From contig NW_025954962.1 in NCBI RefSeq assembly GCF_022376445.1, positions 868,001 through 932,000 on the forward strand: DNA of 64,000 nucleotides, in the 5' to 3' direction. Each line of letters begins with the position of its first letter. The stretch's first letter is position 1. Positions 47,278-58,390 of this stretch are shown piece after piece. This DNA is from Fomitopsis serialis. Lineage: Eukaryota > Basidiomycota > Agaricomycetes > Polyporales > Fomitopsidaceae. Under the pieces are notes generated by a model that searched no databases, was not told the origin of the DNA, and saw nothing but the letters and a program-made list of their open reading frames with translations. The position numbers and the translations under genes were made by a program.

Positions 47278-47906
47278 GGCGATCGTCCGGGAGGGGGGAG
47301 TGGAAGGGGTGAAAGTGGAAAGGATGAAAGGGATGCAAGAGCAAAGCACGGATGTCAATGACGAACAGCGGTGGATACGGAGCCCTTATAACCATGGATA
47401 CACATGTTGGCCACGCTAGCGTCATTGTCGTCTTTCTTTGGGCACAACTCAAGGCATTATTGGCCTTTCTTCGCATGCGAGTGGCCCATCAAAGGTCAAA
47501 GCGTCGACCACGAGTCACAGTGGCTCAAAGACTGGACCACACGCACCTTCCGAAACAATTGCGTAGAAGACACGCGAAAGTTACCATTGCATTGTTGGTC
47601 GGTGCCTCTTGCAGACCGAATGGGTTTCCATAGTCTCTCCGCCAGGGCCACTGGCCACAGCCCATTCGCGGTCACGTGGGCGTCCCTTAGGTATCGCCCT
47701 GTGCCCACTGGCACGCGTCGACCACAGGTCCGACCGCCACTGCGCACAGGCTGTCCGGGAGATTATGAGTTGGGGTGGCATTGATGTACGACGCATCGAT
47801 GGGCCTTACTGTACATGGTCCTGCAGTATGATACACCTATAAGTACACGGGCAAATACAAACAACATACCAAGATCCGTTTAGAGCGGCGAGATCATGTT
47901 CCTTCA
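47278..47906. other. Spacer with purine-rich tract
   Basis: 629 nt upstream of kinase-like copy 2. The first 70 nt are almost pure A/G on the plus strand, which is pyrimidine-rich in the sense of the kinase gene, as is common in fungal core promoters. No gene was seen in the rest. Confidence 0.4.
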
Positions 47907-49292
47907 CTACAGACCGGTCTTCCATTCCGAATCGACGACCTGAATGCCCCTACGGGAAAGCCTACGCCGCCACTCGACCATCTCCCCTTGTGTCCCCGCT
48001 TGTTGCGCATGTAGTGACATGCCTGGCCGGAGCCACCGCACATCGCGTGCCCGCACGATCTTGAGCGCCGGCATCTTCGGCAGCAGCGCCTCTAGCACGC
48101 CAGGAACTCCGAGTTAGGGCGAGGAATGGAAAGGATGTGCAGGGGATGATCTGGATCTGTCCTACGAAGGACGAGCATTGGCAGGGGTGTCTCGAGGGAA
48201 AGATGCGAGAGGGCGGGGCAGGTTTGGAGAAGAATCGTGGGAGTCGGTAGGAGCACCGTGGGCCAAGTCTTCATCGTGAAGAAGTGAAGCGACACCAGCA
48301 GCTGCCCGTGCACACGAATGAAATCCGGGACGAGGGATGCCGGGACGTACGTCTCGTCGTACGGGGTGACCGTCAAGTGGCGCAGGGCGGGAAGATGCGC
48401 ACGTAGGAGGGCATGCATCAGTGGCGAGTATGGCATCGATAGCATGACGAGCTTGCGCAGATGAAGTAGCTCCAGTGGCTTCGGCGGGCGCAGGCCATCC
48501 CACTCTCCTGGTCTGTCGAAGTCGGTCACATCTATCCCTGTGCCGATTATCGTCAGCTCTTCAAGGTTGATGCATCCGCGCACGAGCTCCACCAAATAGT
48601 CGTCGGCCTTGTAAACGGTGCACTTCAACCGGAGCCCCTTCAGAACGCGCAAATGTGCGATCTCGCAGCGGCCTCCGAGGGCCAGCGTAGCCCGTCGACT
48701 GAGCGTAAGAGAGGGATTGAGCGCGCAATGCCGTAGAAAGGGTAGAAGTGGGAAGAGCGTCATGAGGAGGGTATCCGCGTGCAGCAATTCAGAGGCCAGG
48801 CATACGTCTACACCATTAAGGTCTAGATGCTGTACCCATCGGCCAGGCGTTGAATAAGGGATGCGGCGGATGGAGTCCCATTTCTGGTCGCACACATATA
48901 TGCGGCGGGTGAACTTCTCCAGGGCCGATAAGGAATTGAGGACGATATGTGCATAGAACAGTGGGAGCACTACATCCTGCAACCGTCAAAACATGAGCAT
49001 CCCTTTATGACGCAAGCAGCGAGGTGCAAGTGAAGGCACAACTCACATGAAGGTCTTTGGATAACACCAGCAATCCCCGCTTCAATCTGTCGCGCAGCAC
49101 ATGCTGTTTCTCCAACTCGTAGTCGTAGTAATCGAATACATAACTAAGTATCTTCGTCCATACTTCTCCTGGTAGGGGTGTCATCTCGCGCCTATGAGGA
49201 AGGAGAGGCAGTAGAACGAAACTGCCTGCAGTCCGCGAGAGAGGTCGTGGATGAAGCAGTACGGTGGCCGAAGCCGGACTGCTCGAGGCCAT
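47907..49292 (-). CDS. F-box/LRR-like protein (agaricomycete type), frameshifted at the end
   Basis: Starts at ATG 49292; the F-box-like helix is MTPLPGEVWTKILSYVFDYY. One intron follows KDLH and joins to DVVLPLFYAHIVLNSL. The body has leucine-rich strands: GRWVQHLDLNGVDVCLASEL, LRVLKGLRLKCTVYKADDYL, INLEELTIIGTGIDVTDFDR and LPALRHLTVTPYDETYVP. Near 48097 the frame meets TAG, but one base on it continues as VLEALLPKMPALKIVRARDV and ends in VVDSEWKTGL at 47907. This is a common type of basidiomycete F-box protein. The target is unknown. Confidence 0.72.
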
Positions 49293-49551
49293 TAGAGCTT
49301 GGGGATTAAGAATGTCTGTCGCTGGCGGTGACAAGGAACTAAAGGTGAATGTGTCGCGAAGTCATGACCGGCGAGGACGTGCCAGCCTGAGACTGCCAGT
49401 GCCAGAGGATGGCAGCGGTGGTCTCAGTCGGAATCGGTCGTATCGCGAATGCCTTCTTGCATCTTGAATCTTGATGGAGTCACGGCTCCCCGCATGACAC
49501 ATCCACTCTGACTACCGCGTGGCGACGCGGGCATCCTTGCCACAAGCGCGC

Positions 49552-51506
49552 TCATCCTCTCATCTCGCATTGGTGTATAGATCGAGTACCTGGCAGATGT
49601 CGTTGACGTCCTGAGATGTTTTTGCGCCGACTCTGCCAATGAAGCCAATATGCAGTCCAAAGTCTAGTACACCAGATCGCATTATGCTTTGGATCCAAAA
49701 AATCACCCATCTCCTCCAAAAACTTGTCATAATCGTCCTTCGGCTTAGATGCAGGAGCTTTGACAGTCGCGTCCGCGCTCTTTGCTTCGAAGACGCTGAC
49801 AGCCGACCCCAGGTTCTGTTTGAGGGTGCTCATCAAGTCAGGTCGAGCCGCGGCCGGAGCTTCCGGCTCCTCAGAGTCTGCTATCTGTCCCAACGACGGG
49901 GCCGCGTTGATCTTCGATGGCGCTCCCACCGCTGCTTTTTTGCGCTTGAGAGCAGCTGGTACGAAGGCCGTGGCTTCTTTCTTGAAATCTCGCAACTGGG
50001 GAGCTGCTTCGACTGTTGCCGCAGCTGCAGGCGCAGGAGGCCGACCACCAGTAGACAGGGTAACGCCGCCGGACAGAGGACGTGACTGGCCTGGGAGAGG
50101 CGGAGAAGCCTGGTTGGGCTGTACATTCCTCGCCGCACGATGCGACTGGTAAGTCTCGTGTGGAATAGACGACAGAGGGTCCTGCATGGAAGAAGAGGAC
50201 TGGGCTCGCCGAGGGTAAAATCCAGGAGGAGGCGGCGGCATTTGGGAAAACCCCGGCGGTGGCGGCGGTGGGCCAGGGGGCATCGGAGGAAACGCTGAAG
50301 GAAGATAGGGCTGCATTTGAGATGGTATGTGGAGCGGCGGCGACATGTGAGGTCCTCCTGGCGGTGGTGGCGGAAAATACGAAGATGACGGCGGTAATGG
50401 GGGAGGGAGAAACCCCTGTGGTAGAGGCGACACTGCTGGCGGGATCCCAGTAGGAGGGGGAGGGACAAGCATTGGTGGGAGAACCGGGAACCCTGGTGGA
50501 GGTGGAGGAGACGCGCCGAATACTGGCGGCACAGGTGTAGGGGGCAATGGCGGTGGCGGCGACCCTGTGATGAATGAGTGAAGCGTAGCTGACGACGGCC
50601 TGTCCAACTGACCTTGGTCGAGCCCGTCCTTCGATGGCGGAGGGCCCTCAGGCATCGGTATATCATCATCGCTATCTTCCTCGCCGGCACCCGGGGGAGG
50701 CCCTTCAGGCATGGCTATGTCGTCATCATCGTCTCCAGCCTGAGTCAGTACGCGAACGTCCACATCAATCTGAACAACCTCACCTGCGCCTTCTTCTGCG
50801 TCACTTGCAACTTCGTCTGGTCGGAGTGCTGTAGATCAATTAGCGCATGTCACTTCCATCATTATCGGCGTACTCACGTCTCTCAACATACGGCATTCCA
50901 GGAGGCGGAACACCGTATGGATTCATCACAGGATCGTAATAGATACTTCGCTCCGGGTGTCGAGGGATTCCATGCTTGTTGAACAGATTCCTCGTCTGTG
51001 GAATGGGTGCTGCATCCGCTTTCTCTTCACCATTGTTATGCGGTTTCCGAGATTTAAAGACGAGCTTCCGATGTTCTGGATGCTCTGCGACATATTCCTC
51101 TTTCTTCTTGGTGATCTTCTCTAGTTCAGTCTTGATTTCTGCTAGGCGTGCTCTGTCCGCTGCAGAGGGTTCTGGAGCGGCTTCGATCTTCTCTATTTCA
51201 TCTTCGAGCTCTGTCCAGAATTGGGTCAAAAGAAGGGGCACCTGCAGAGAGCGCACATACGTACCTATTGTATCCTTCTTGACTAGAGCAAAATCGCGGG
51301 CCTTAGCGCGCCCAGCCTTGTTCTACTGCGGTGGCATGGTCAGACGGCGTATGCTGCAGCAATGGCACGGACACTCGCCTTCTTCAGCTCCTTCTTCCGT
51401 TGCGCCTTGCCTTGATAGCCGAGATGTGAGGAGAATGCGTGGCTCGACACATGGCATGCAACTCACGAAACGCGTCTGCTGGATTGACGTTCTTTCCTTT
51501 TGCCAT
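49552..51506 (-). CDS. WBP11-type splicing factor
   Basis: Homologue of WW-domain-binding protein 11 (SIPP1), a nuclear splicing-associated protein with Pro-rich WW/SH3 ligands. ATG 51506 gives MAKGKNVNPADAFRKAQRKK, the family N-terminus, followed by ELKKNKAGRAKARDFALVKK. Then come ELEDEIEKIE and other helical segments and a conserved block with HGIPRHPERSIYYDPVMNPY. The acidic motif DDDIAMPEGPPPGAG is repeated as DDDIPMPEGPPPS. A long stretch of PPPPPG repeats runs to about 50200. The C-terminal motif DDYDKFLEEMGDFL closes the family homology. The second intron is GC-AG (51323-51378). The end is uncertain: the open frame runs to 49552, but the residues after GDFL do not look conserved and may be intronic. 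Confidence 0.86.
51323..51378 (-). other. GC-AG intron in the WBP11 gene
   Basis: The donor reads GCGAGT after exon sequence ...CTGAAGAAG, and the acceptor is ...CAGTAG. Splicing gives KKELKK/NKAGRAK, matching the family. The GT three bases inside would shift the frame into a stop. Confidence 0.85.
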
Positions 51507-51772
51507 GGCCGACTGGTGTGGTGAGAAGAGCTCTCAATGGTGAGTGCGGTGGCTGAAGTGCAGCCGCCACCGCGGCGTCGGGCGTCGGGAGCGAGCACGT
51601 GCGCCGGGTCTTGAGTCATCGACGGCAAGCGTGCTCTCCCTCAGTGGTGGTTACTTCCCTCTCCCGGGGAGTTCACCACAGCGTCCTACCCCAGAACCCC
51701 AGCTCACCGTCTACGACACTGCCCACGACACTGCAGACAGCGAGGACTTCATCGTCTTATCCTGTACGCGTC

Positions 51773-53917
51773 ATGTCTACCCAGCCCCTCAGCAGTACTC
51801 CTCCGTCTTCCAAGCCCAAGCGCTCCTCCAAGATGGCCTCTAGCCAGTCGCTGACCCATCTGCTCAACTTCACCCTTCCGCCGAGGCAATCTCATCACAA
51901 TCAGAGCTTGCCGCGGAGGACTAGGAGGTCTAATGCGCACCCAGCCGTATGGAACAAGGAGAGTGAGTAGACATCTTGCGCCGTTGCCGTGTCGTTCACA
52001 CTGATAGTGACATCCTTACAGGATTTGTGAATGCTCAGTACCGCTTCGTTATGAATCCCCATGGCGATTACACTGTTCACTTTGCGGATCCGGACATGTA
52101 CGTCTCATCCTTGCCTTATCAGCGAAAGCGTTAACCGACTCTGTGCAGTTTCTTCCAGTGGCAGGATATCTTGCAGGTCATCGTCCCGCGCACCTCTGCG
52201 ATTGCTTCTGCTGCTGGCTCAGGAGAGCAAGCTACTCAAGACGAAGGCGTCACAACATGCCCCATCTGCCTCTCGCCCCCTACCGCGCCACGGATGACCA
52301 AATGCGGTCATGTACGCCTTCGGTTGCTATCACTCATGCTTTCCCCTGACAGATCTGTCTCATAGGTATTCTGTTTCCCGTGTATTCTGCATTATCTTAA
52401 TACCGCCGATAATACCAAGTGGGTGCGGTGCCCCATCTGTTTCGACTCTGTCCACGAGAGACAGCTCAAGGCTGTCAAGTGGTTCGACGAGGTGCCGCCG
52501 GTCGACGATACAGAGGAACCCTCTGCGCAGGCTTCGTCTTCGTCCTCTAGCGCAGATGATGGCTTGGTCACGACTCCTCGGCCTGGATCGACACTGCGGA
52601 TGCGATTGATCCAGAGGCCTCAGATCACTACACTGGCTCTTCCTCGCTCGGAGACTTGGCCTTCCGATTTGCTCCCTCCGCACCAAGCCCCCTTCCACTT
52701 CCTGCCCGATGTCCTTCCCTTCGCGAAATTCATGCTCGCGACTCCGGCATACCTCATCCAGGATCTGACCAAGGACCTTGATGATCTGGCAACAGAGCGG
52801 CGCATGCTGTCTAGCATGGGTGACGAACTCGGTGTAGCCTTCGTGGACGCTGCTGAAGCCAAACTTCGCGTCCAGATTGCGAAGGCGTCCGCACTGGAGA
52901 CCACACAGCTGCAGGAAGCTGTGGACAGCGCTCTTCACGTCCAGCAACAGATCCGTGATCGTACGAATCTGCACGACAGACGCAGGAGAGACGAACAGGC
53001 TCGTGTTCCGCGTCCTGAGCCTGAGGAGATACCTCAGGAGCTGCTCGCTAGTCAGAACGGCGGCTTAATACAGCCAAACATGCCCAAGGCTATGACTCAT
53101 GCGATACCCTCGTCGCCATCTGTACGCTCTGCGACACCTACTCGCGGTCCTCGGCAGCGTCGGAATCTTAACCCTCCTCCGCCTTCGACATCGACCTACT
53201 ACTACTACCAGGCAGCAACAGGCATGCCCGTATTCCTCCATCCGCTAGACATCCGCATTCTCTTCTCGCACTTCAACGGGTACGCGGCCTTCCCAGATAC
53301 CATCTCGGTCCGCGTTGAGTCGTATGCGGAGAGTACGGTCAACGACGATCTGCGCAAGCGGTGCAAGTACCTTGGCCACTTGCCCGAGGGCGCGGACGTG
53401 GTCTTCGTCGAGGCGGATCTGGAGGACGTCGTCGGCGCGGAAGGGCTCAAGAATTTCGAGGGCCCGCTTCGCATGCGCCGTGCGCGCGCAAGGAGAAGGG
53501 CAAGAAGGACGACAAGGCCCGAGCGCGCGCGGAGGAGCGTGAGAGGGAGAGGCTCGCACAGGCCTGGAGACCGCGGCTCATGGGTCGCCCTGCGTCCTTA
53601 GTGCAGCCATCCTCTACTGGACGTCGTGGAAGGCGACGACTTGCGGAGCTACTGGTGAACAACTTGAGACGCAGGTGCAGCAGCCTGCTGGAGCATGGGG
53701 AGCGAGGAGTTCGCATCTGCCGCGCAGAGCGGGCCGACGGGACAGCGAGCTCCCTGCGCGCAGCGAGCGAAACGCGGAAGAGGACGAGTGGGATCTCGAC
53801 GTGGCGTTCCATGAGTTGGAGCAACGTGGTTCGAGAGGCGGTGGGAGGAAGAGAAGCGCGAAGATGGTGGTTCTGGGCGGTGGCGGCGGAGGAGGCGGTG
53901 ATATAGCTGACATATAA
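51773..53917 (+). CDS. RNF10-type RING E3 ubiquitin ligase, frameshifted near the C-terminus
   Basis: Homologue of RNF10/Mag2. ATG 51773 begins MSTQPLSSTPPSSKPKRSSK. Conserved parts are RFVNAQYRFVMNPHGDY and IFFQWQDILQVIVP. The C3HC4 RING starts CPICLSPPTAPRMTKCGH and, after an intron, reads VFCFPCILHYL and WVRCPICFDSV. Downstream are TWPSDLLPPHQAPFHFLPD, YYYYQAATGMPVFLHPLDIR and KYLGHLPEGADVVFVEADLE. Near 53480 the frame must drop by one base to continue KEKGKKDDKARARAEERERE, and again before 53760 to reach ERNAEEDEWDLDVAFHELEQ and the Gly-rich end at 53917. It shares a short divergent promoter with WBP11. RNF10-type proteins act in ribosome-associated ubiquitination; the substrate here is inferred only by family. 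Confidence 0.86.
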
Positions 53918-54317
53918 GCATGGATGGACCCCACAGCACATACTCTTTCGCATTTTGTTTCTAGTACGCGCAACCGGTATCGAGGATCAAGTGTATTAAC
54001 AGTCTTGAGCAATACAACATTCGTACTTTAGATGCACTGACAGCGCGTGCCGTACGTTTCCGCGTTCGAGACTACGACGACCCCAAGATTCCATGCCATC
54101 GAAAGAAACTACTCTACAGATCAAGCGCACTGGTGTCAACAGCGAGTTACATAACAGAGGGAAGGGCAATACGAAACAAGCAAAAGGACTACCATCGTTA
54201 GATCGTGGACAAGAAACCTCGGGGCCTGCAAGGACGAACGAGATAGACGTAACGCATGGGTAGCATGTCGTGACTGTTCGTAGCAGCAGGGATTGAAGAA
54301 TAAATAGGTGTCCAAGA
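53918..54317. other. Convergent 3' spacer
   Basis: 400 nt between the ends of the RNF10-type gene and SHO1. It is A/T-richer than its surroundings; no gene was seen. Confidence 0.4.
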
Positions 54318-55543
54318 TTATACTACCTGTAGATAATTTGATGGCGCAACTGAAGACAAAACGTTTCAGATAGCGTAGCGCAACGAGTAGATACCGACTT
54401 ACTTCCTACAGTACCATCCGACTTTTTCGCTTGCCACCACTTGCCCTGTTTGTCGATGACCTCTAGGATTTCGCCCTTCGTGAACGATATCTCGTTCGGA
54501 TCGTCAGGGGATGCGTTGTCTACATTCAGGTCAGCGCGTCGTACGACCCAAGTGCCGCTGTACTCACATGATACAGGCCTTCGCCTTGTATAGGATGCCG
54601 TCATCCATACTCGCCTCGCCTGCTCCCGGAGTGCCTGGCATGGGAGGACCTCCACCCGATCCTACGCCCATCAAAGGCGAGTTCGCAGACACGCCATGAT
54701 CGCCTCCGCCCACAGACCCGGGCCCTCCGCCAGCTGGTGTGTTGTTGATGCTACCCGTGCCAGCAATGCTGCGCGGAGGCCCCTCCACGCTTCCTGCATT
54801 GAAGCTGTTCCCACTCCCGATAGGTCCCCCGAGACTGCTCGCCATCTTGGTGTCGTAACCGGTTGCCATTCCGCTCGGGGTGGAGCCGAAGCCAGCCTGG
54901 TAACCGTTGCCTGCACCCATCGTGTGCATGGACGTTGTCCGTGCTGTTGCTCTACGACGCCGCGACGGAGGCGTGAGGCCGCCTGTCCCAAGGGAGTTGA
55001 AGATGTGCAGCATGAGCGAGTCCTCTTCCGACGTGAAGTACAGCACCCAGAGGATGTCGACGATAGCGAGAATGAGCCAGCCAGCGGCCATTGCGTCCAG
55101 CGACGCATGTCCTGAGAAGATGCCCTGGTTTACGCCGGTTACGGCAAATACGATGGCTATAGAGCCGAATATGGATATCTGGAAACGGTGCATGGCGATG
55201 GAGTCGCTGGCCAGAGTATGGAGGACGCCGAGGATGAGGAATAGCTGGAGGAAGATGGCAAACCATAGTACACCGACGTAACCATGGCCGACTTGGCGAT
55301 ACGGCGCGTCAGCTTTCGCGGCGGCATTCGCACAGACATACATGGAACTCACAGTCAGCGGTTGCTATGGCTTGTGCGATGAAGGCCAAAAACCATCCGA
55401 CCTAGGTAGTAAAGCAGCCCATTAGCCTTATCCACGATGCGCTCGGGCATGTCACTCACCACAGCGAGGATGGCGGTGAAGAGAAAGAGGTAGTGGGTGA
55501 GGATCGGCGTGAAGTCAAGGCCCTCACTCCCGCGAGGCGGCAT
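54318..55543 (-). CDS. SHO1 osmosensor adaptor (4 TM + SH3)
   Basis: Membrane adaptor of the HOG/filamentation MAP-kinase pathways. ATG 55543 begins [20 protein letters not shown]. Four hydrophobic segments follow at about residues 15-140, including [35 protein letters not shown] and [21 protein letters not shown] Gly/Ser-rich linker leads to the C-terminal SH3 domain: [38 protein letters not shown] and [10 protein letters not shown] at the very end. Introns within the membrane part and in the SH3 coding region join in frame; one acceptor is AAG. Length (about 300 aa) and order match fungal Sho1. Confidence 0.95.
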
Positions 55544-56604
55544 GTTGACGGCGACGGAGGACAAGCGAGATACGTGCGGGGCACCCTCTGGGGACGAGTT
55601 TGGCCTGCGGGTGTGGTACGAGCGCAGCGGAAGGGAAGTCAATCGAGTGGAATGATGGTCTGCTGCCGAACGAGACTGGGTGGACTGCTGCGACTCGCCC
55701 GCCGCGACTCGAACACGTTCACGCCGTTTCTCACACTGCGCGTCTTTGCCCCCGGCGTATCGCATCGGGCTCTCCCTCGACCCCTTCCTTTCGCACTCAT
55801 CTGCCCGGCGCAGCCACGGCCAACGCGGTGTCTGTCTCTATCCCTGCGCAGCCCTGCTCGGTCATGTGTCACACAGAAACCCCTGCGGCGGCAGTCGCCC
55901 GTGGGACGCAGTCTAAGCTCGCTGTGACTCGAATATACAAAGCCATCTACAAGGCCAGGCGTGTGATTTGAAGGACTCAGAGTACCATTGCTAATGAAAA
56001 TGCAGGAACCAGTTGCGAGGGAGGGAGTGCCAGGTGGGCCTCTGACGATGTTCCGCACCTCGCCAGCCTACTACTGCCGGAAAAGCCTAAGAGGATGCTG
56101 CACATAGTACTTGGCAGTTGATACGCATAGGCCTCCGTCTTCGCATCCGAGAATGCCCACAGAGCGGTACAACATGTTACATCATGCTCCGCAAGCACAA
56201 TATTCGCGGCATCGGAATTCATGCATCATGCATCGTTACGATCAGTGGATGGTCGTTTGCTGTATTCCATGAGACTACTCAGCTTCGAATCGGTAGATGG
56301 ACGCGCGATGCCAATGCCAATCTGTATCAGAACGACAACATCACCGCCAAGGGCGCTGCCGGTATATAACCCGCGGTGCCGCGTACTGCGCCAGATTGCC
56401 TGTACTGCGCTCTGCTCGGTGACCTCACATTAAAGAGCCATCTTGGTACGTTCCACGCGCAGGAGACGCAGCCGCAACGCGGTTATGTTGACTTGAACAT
56501 TCATACCACCCTCCGAGCACCGGTCAACCCGCAGGCCGCTCAATCGTTCCTTACTTTCGAAGTTTACCATCGTTCTGCCTGTGGTGCCTTTACACTGGTC
56601 TCCA
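55544..56604. other. Divergent intergenic region, SHO1 and an unknown gene
   Basis: 1.06 kb between divergent start codons. The frames present (up to about 140 codons) have no motif or splice support. It should contain the promoters of SHO1 and of the gene at 56605. Confidence 0.4.
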
Positions 56605-58015
56605 ATGGCCAAGATCCATTCACTATTCGAAGTGGTTGCCTTCCGCTGTGCGAGCGCAGTCTTTGCATTTGCCGGGTTTCTTCTCGTAAGTCGGACCAGA
56701 GACCTACGTCCAGAAGCACAAGCTGATATTTCTTGGCCAGAGCGCTCTTTCAGCTCTTGTACTTGCAATTATTCGGTGCTTCATAACAGAACAAAAACCC
56801 AACTTGTCTGGCATTCGACGCCAACCAGTCGACAAGAACCGGCCTGCCAAGTCGCCCCTGCATCCAGCAATGGAATCGCAGAAGCAGCCAGCGACGCCCT
56901 CATATTCTGACTCAGATGCGACTCTCGTCGAGGACGCTGCCAGTGCACGGGTGCACTTCAGAGATACCCTCATTGTACATCTGATTGCAGCCTCGCCTGT
57001 TTTGACCAACACCCGGCGGGTACGCACTTCAGATGGCTTATCGAGGGCAGGCTTGCTCGAGTCCTCATGGAAACCGGGGTCAACTGCTTGCAAAGCAGCC
57101 GTGAAGCGTCTCCAAGGCGTTGTACCACAGCATTCTCAGCCGCTACAAGCCCAGAGGAGCTCAGAGGTGGCCTCACGCCAAAGCGGAAAGGACAAGCCTG
57201 CCATGAAACCGATGGTGCTCAGGTCGGCAAGCATGCCGCACCTGCCACAAAGTTTGTGAAACTCACCGCCTCGGTTGACTTCAACTGATATAACATGTAG
57301 TGAAGCGCTCGCCAAAGTTCACTATAAGTGCAGCAGCGCACGATAAGCTGCTTCGCAAACGTCCAGCCAAAGTTTCAAAGACGAGCGCACTGCACGAGGC
57401 GCCTCATTACGTCGCCCTTCCGGGGCTTTCATCACCAGCAGGCGATGCGACGGGTCGAGGTCGCAAGGAAAGCACGATGTCTGGCGTCAAGTTCGAGCAG
57501 TATCACCAATGGAGTCGTAAGGCAAAGTCGATGCGAAACCTGAAAGCCGCGCAGTCAGATGTCACTGTCCACATGTCCGCTTCCACCGGCCCCTCGCTAT
57601 GCTCGAAGATACAGACTCGGAGACTAGCTATCTGGCATGCTGCCCCGCAACGCTCGATCAGCTCGGTGCTGCTATCTGCCGCGGAGGCAGAGAAAGGGTC
57701 GCATCCCAGTAGGGTCAGTGGCGATGGCCTACCGGTTCGCCCACGATCCGTCTCGGGAAATGACATTCCTCAGCGACCCCTTGGGTGCGTACTGTGCATA
57801 TACATATGGCACACTTGTAAGACTCACGCACTACATGTAGAGCGCTGTCTGAAGAACAATCGCCACCCTTTACGAAACTCTTCATGCGTTCCATGAGCAC
57901 AACTGCACTCACGGAGCTTGCAGCGCCTGAGGTCGTGGCTTCACGCAGACCATGGTTTACCCGATTTCGACGTCGAGCGAAATCTGTTTCATCCGAGCGA
58001 CTTGTTAGATCATGA
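56605..58015 (+). CDS. Unknown basic protein with N-terminal membrane anchor
   Basis: Four exons, all junctions in phase. ATG 56605 starts MAKIHSLFEVVAFRCASAVF; with the spliced continuation SALSALVLAIIRCFITEQKP this forms one or two hydrophobic segments within the first 45 residues. The remainder is basic and Ser/Arg/Lys-rich with predicted disorder: YSDSDATLVEDAASARVHFR, RSPKFTISAAAHDKLLRKRP, FEQYHQWSRKAKSMRNLKAA. The final exon reads GALSEEQSPPFTKLFMRSMS and ends in a basic segment RRRAKSVSSERLVRS at TGA 58013-58015. I do not recognise a family. The topology suggests a membrane-tethered protein with a basic cytosolic tail. The clean splicing supports a real gene. Confidence 0.65.
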
Positions 58016-58390
58016 CGCTATTGCAGAGGCTCACTTGCTTCCTTTCCAGCTGCTTATTATTATTACTACGTACCCTGCATGCTTTCCTCTTTCTCCCCTT
58101 TCAAGTAGTTACATACAACAGTCGTGTTCCCTTCGGCGCGCTGAATTAATCGACCTGTGTGTATTTCTATTCCACGGTCTATGCCCGTAAATCCAACAAG
58201 GAACTGAGCGAGAACGCCGCGCTCGGAGTCGGAGGAGTTGTACGAACAGTGAGATCGGGCAGATCCCGGCGCGAGTGATCGGAATGTTGGCGAGATAAGA
58301 TTAGACGAGCGACGAGCGGTTGTGGCGTCGCGTCCGCTCTCCTCGACAGAGCCGCCGGCGCCGGTCTCGCAGGGAAAACACACTGCTCGC
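58016..58390. other. Spacer upstream of SIN3
   Basis: 375 nt. The SIN3 frame stays open upstream of ATG 58391 to about 58322, but with no earlier ATG. It contains the SIN3 promoter by position. Confidence 0.4.

Noticed and set aside
50200..50600. Tandem-repeat-like GGTGGAGG/CCTCCACC pattern
   Set aside because: This is the coding sequence for the PPPPPG-rich region of WBP11, not a separate repeat element.
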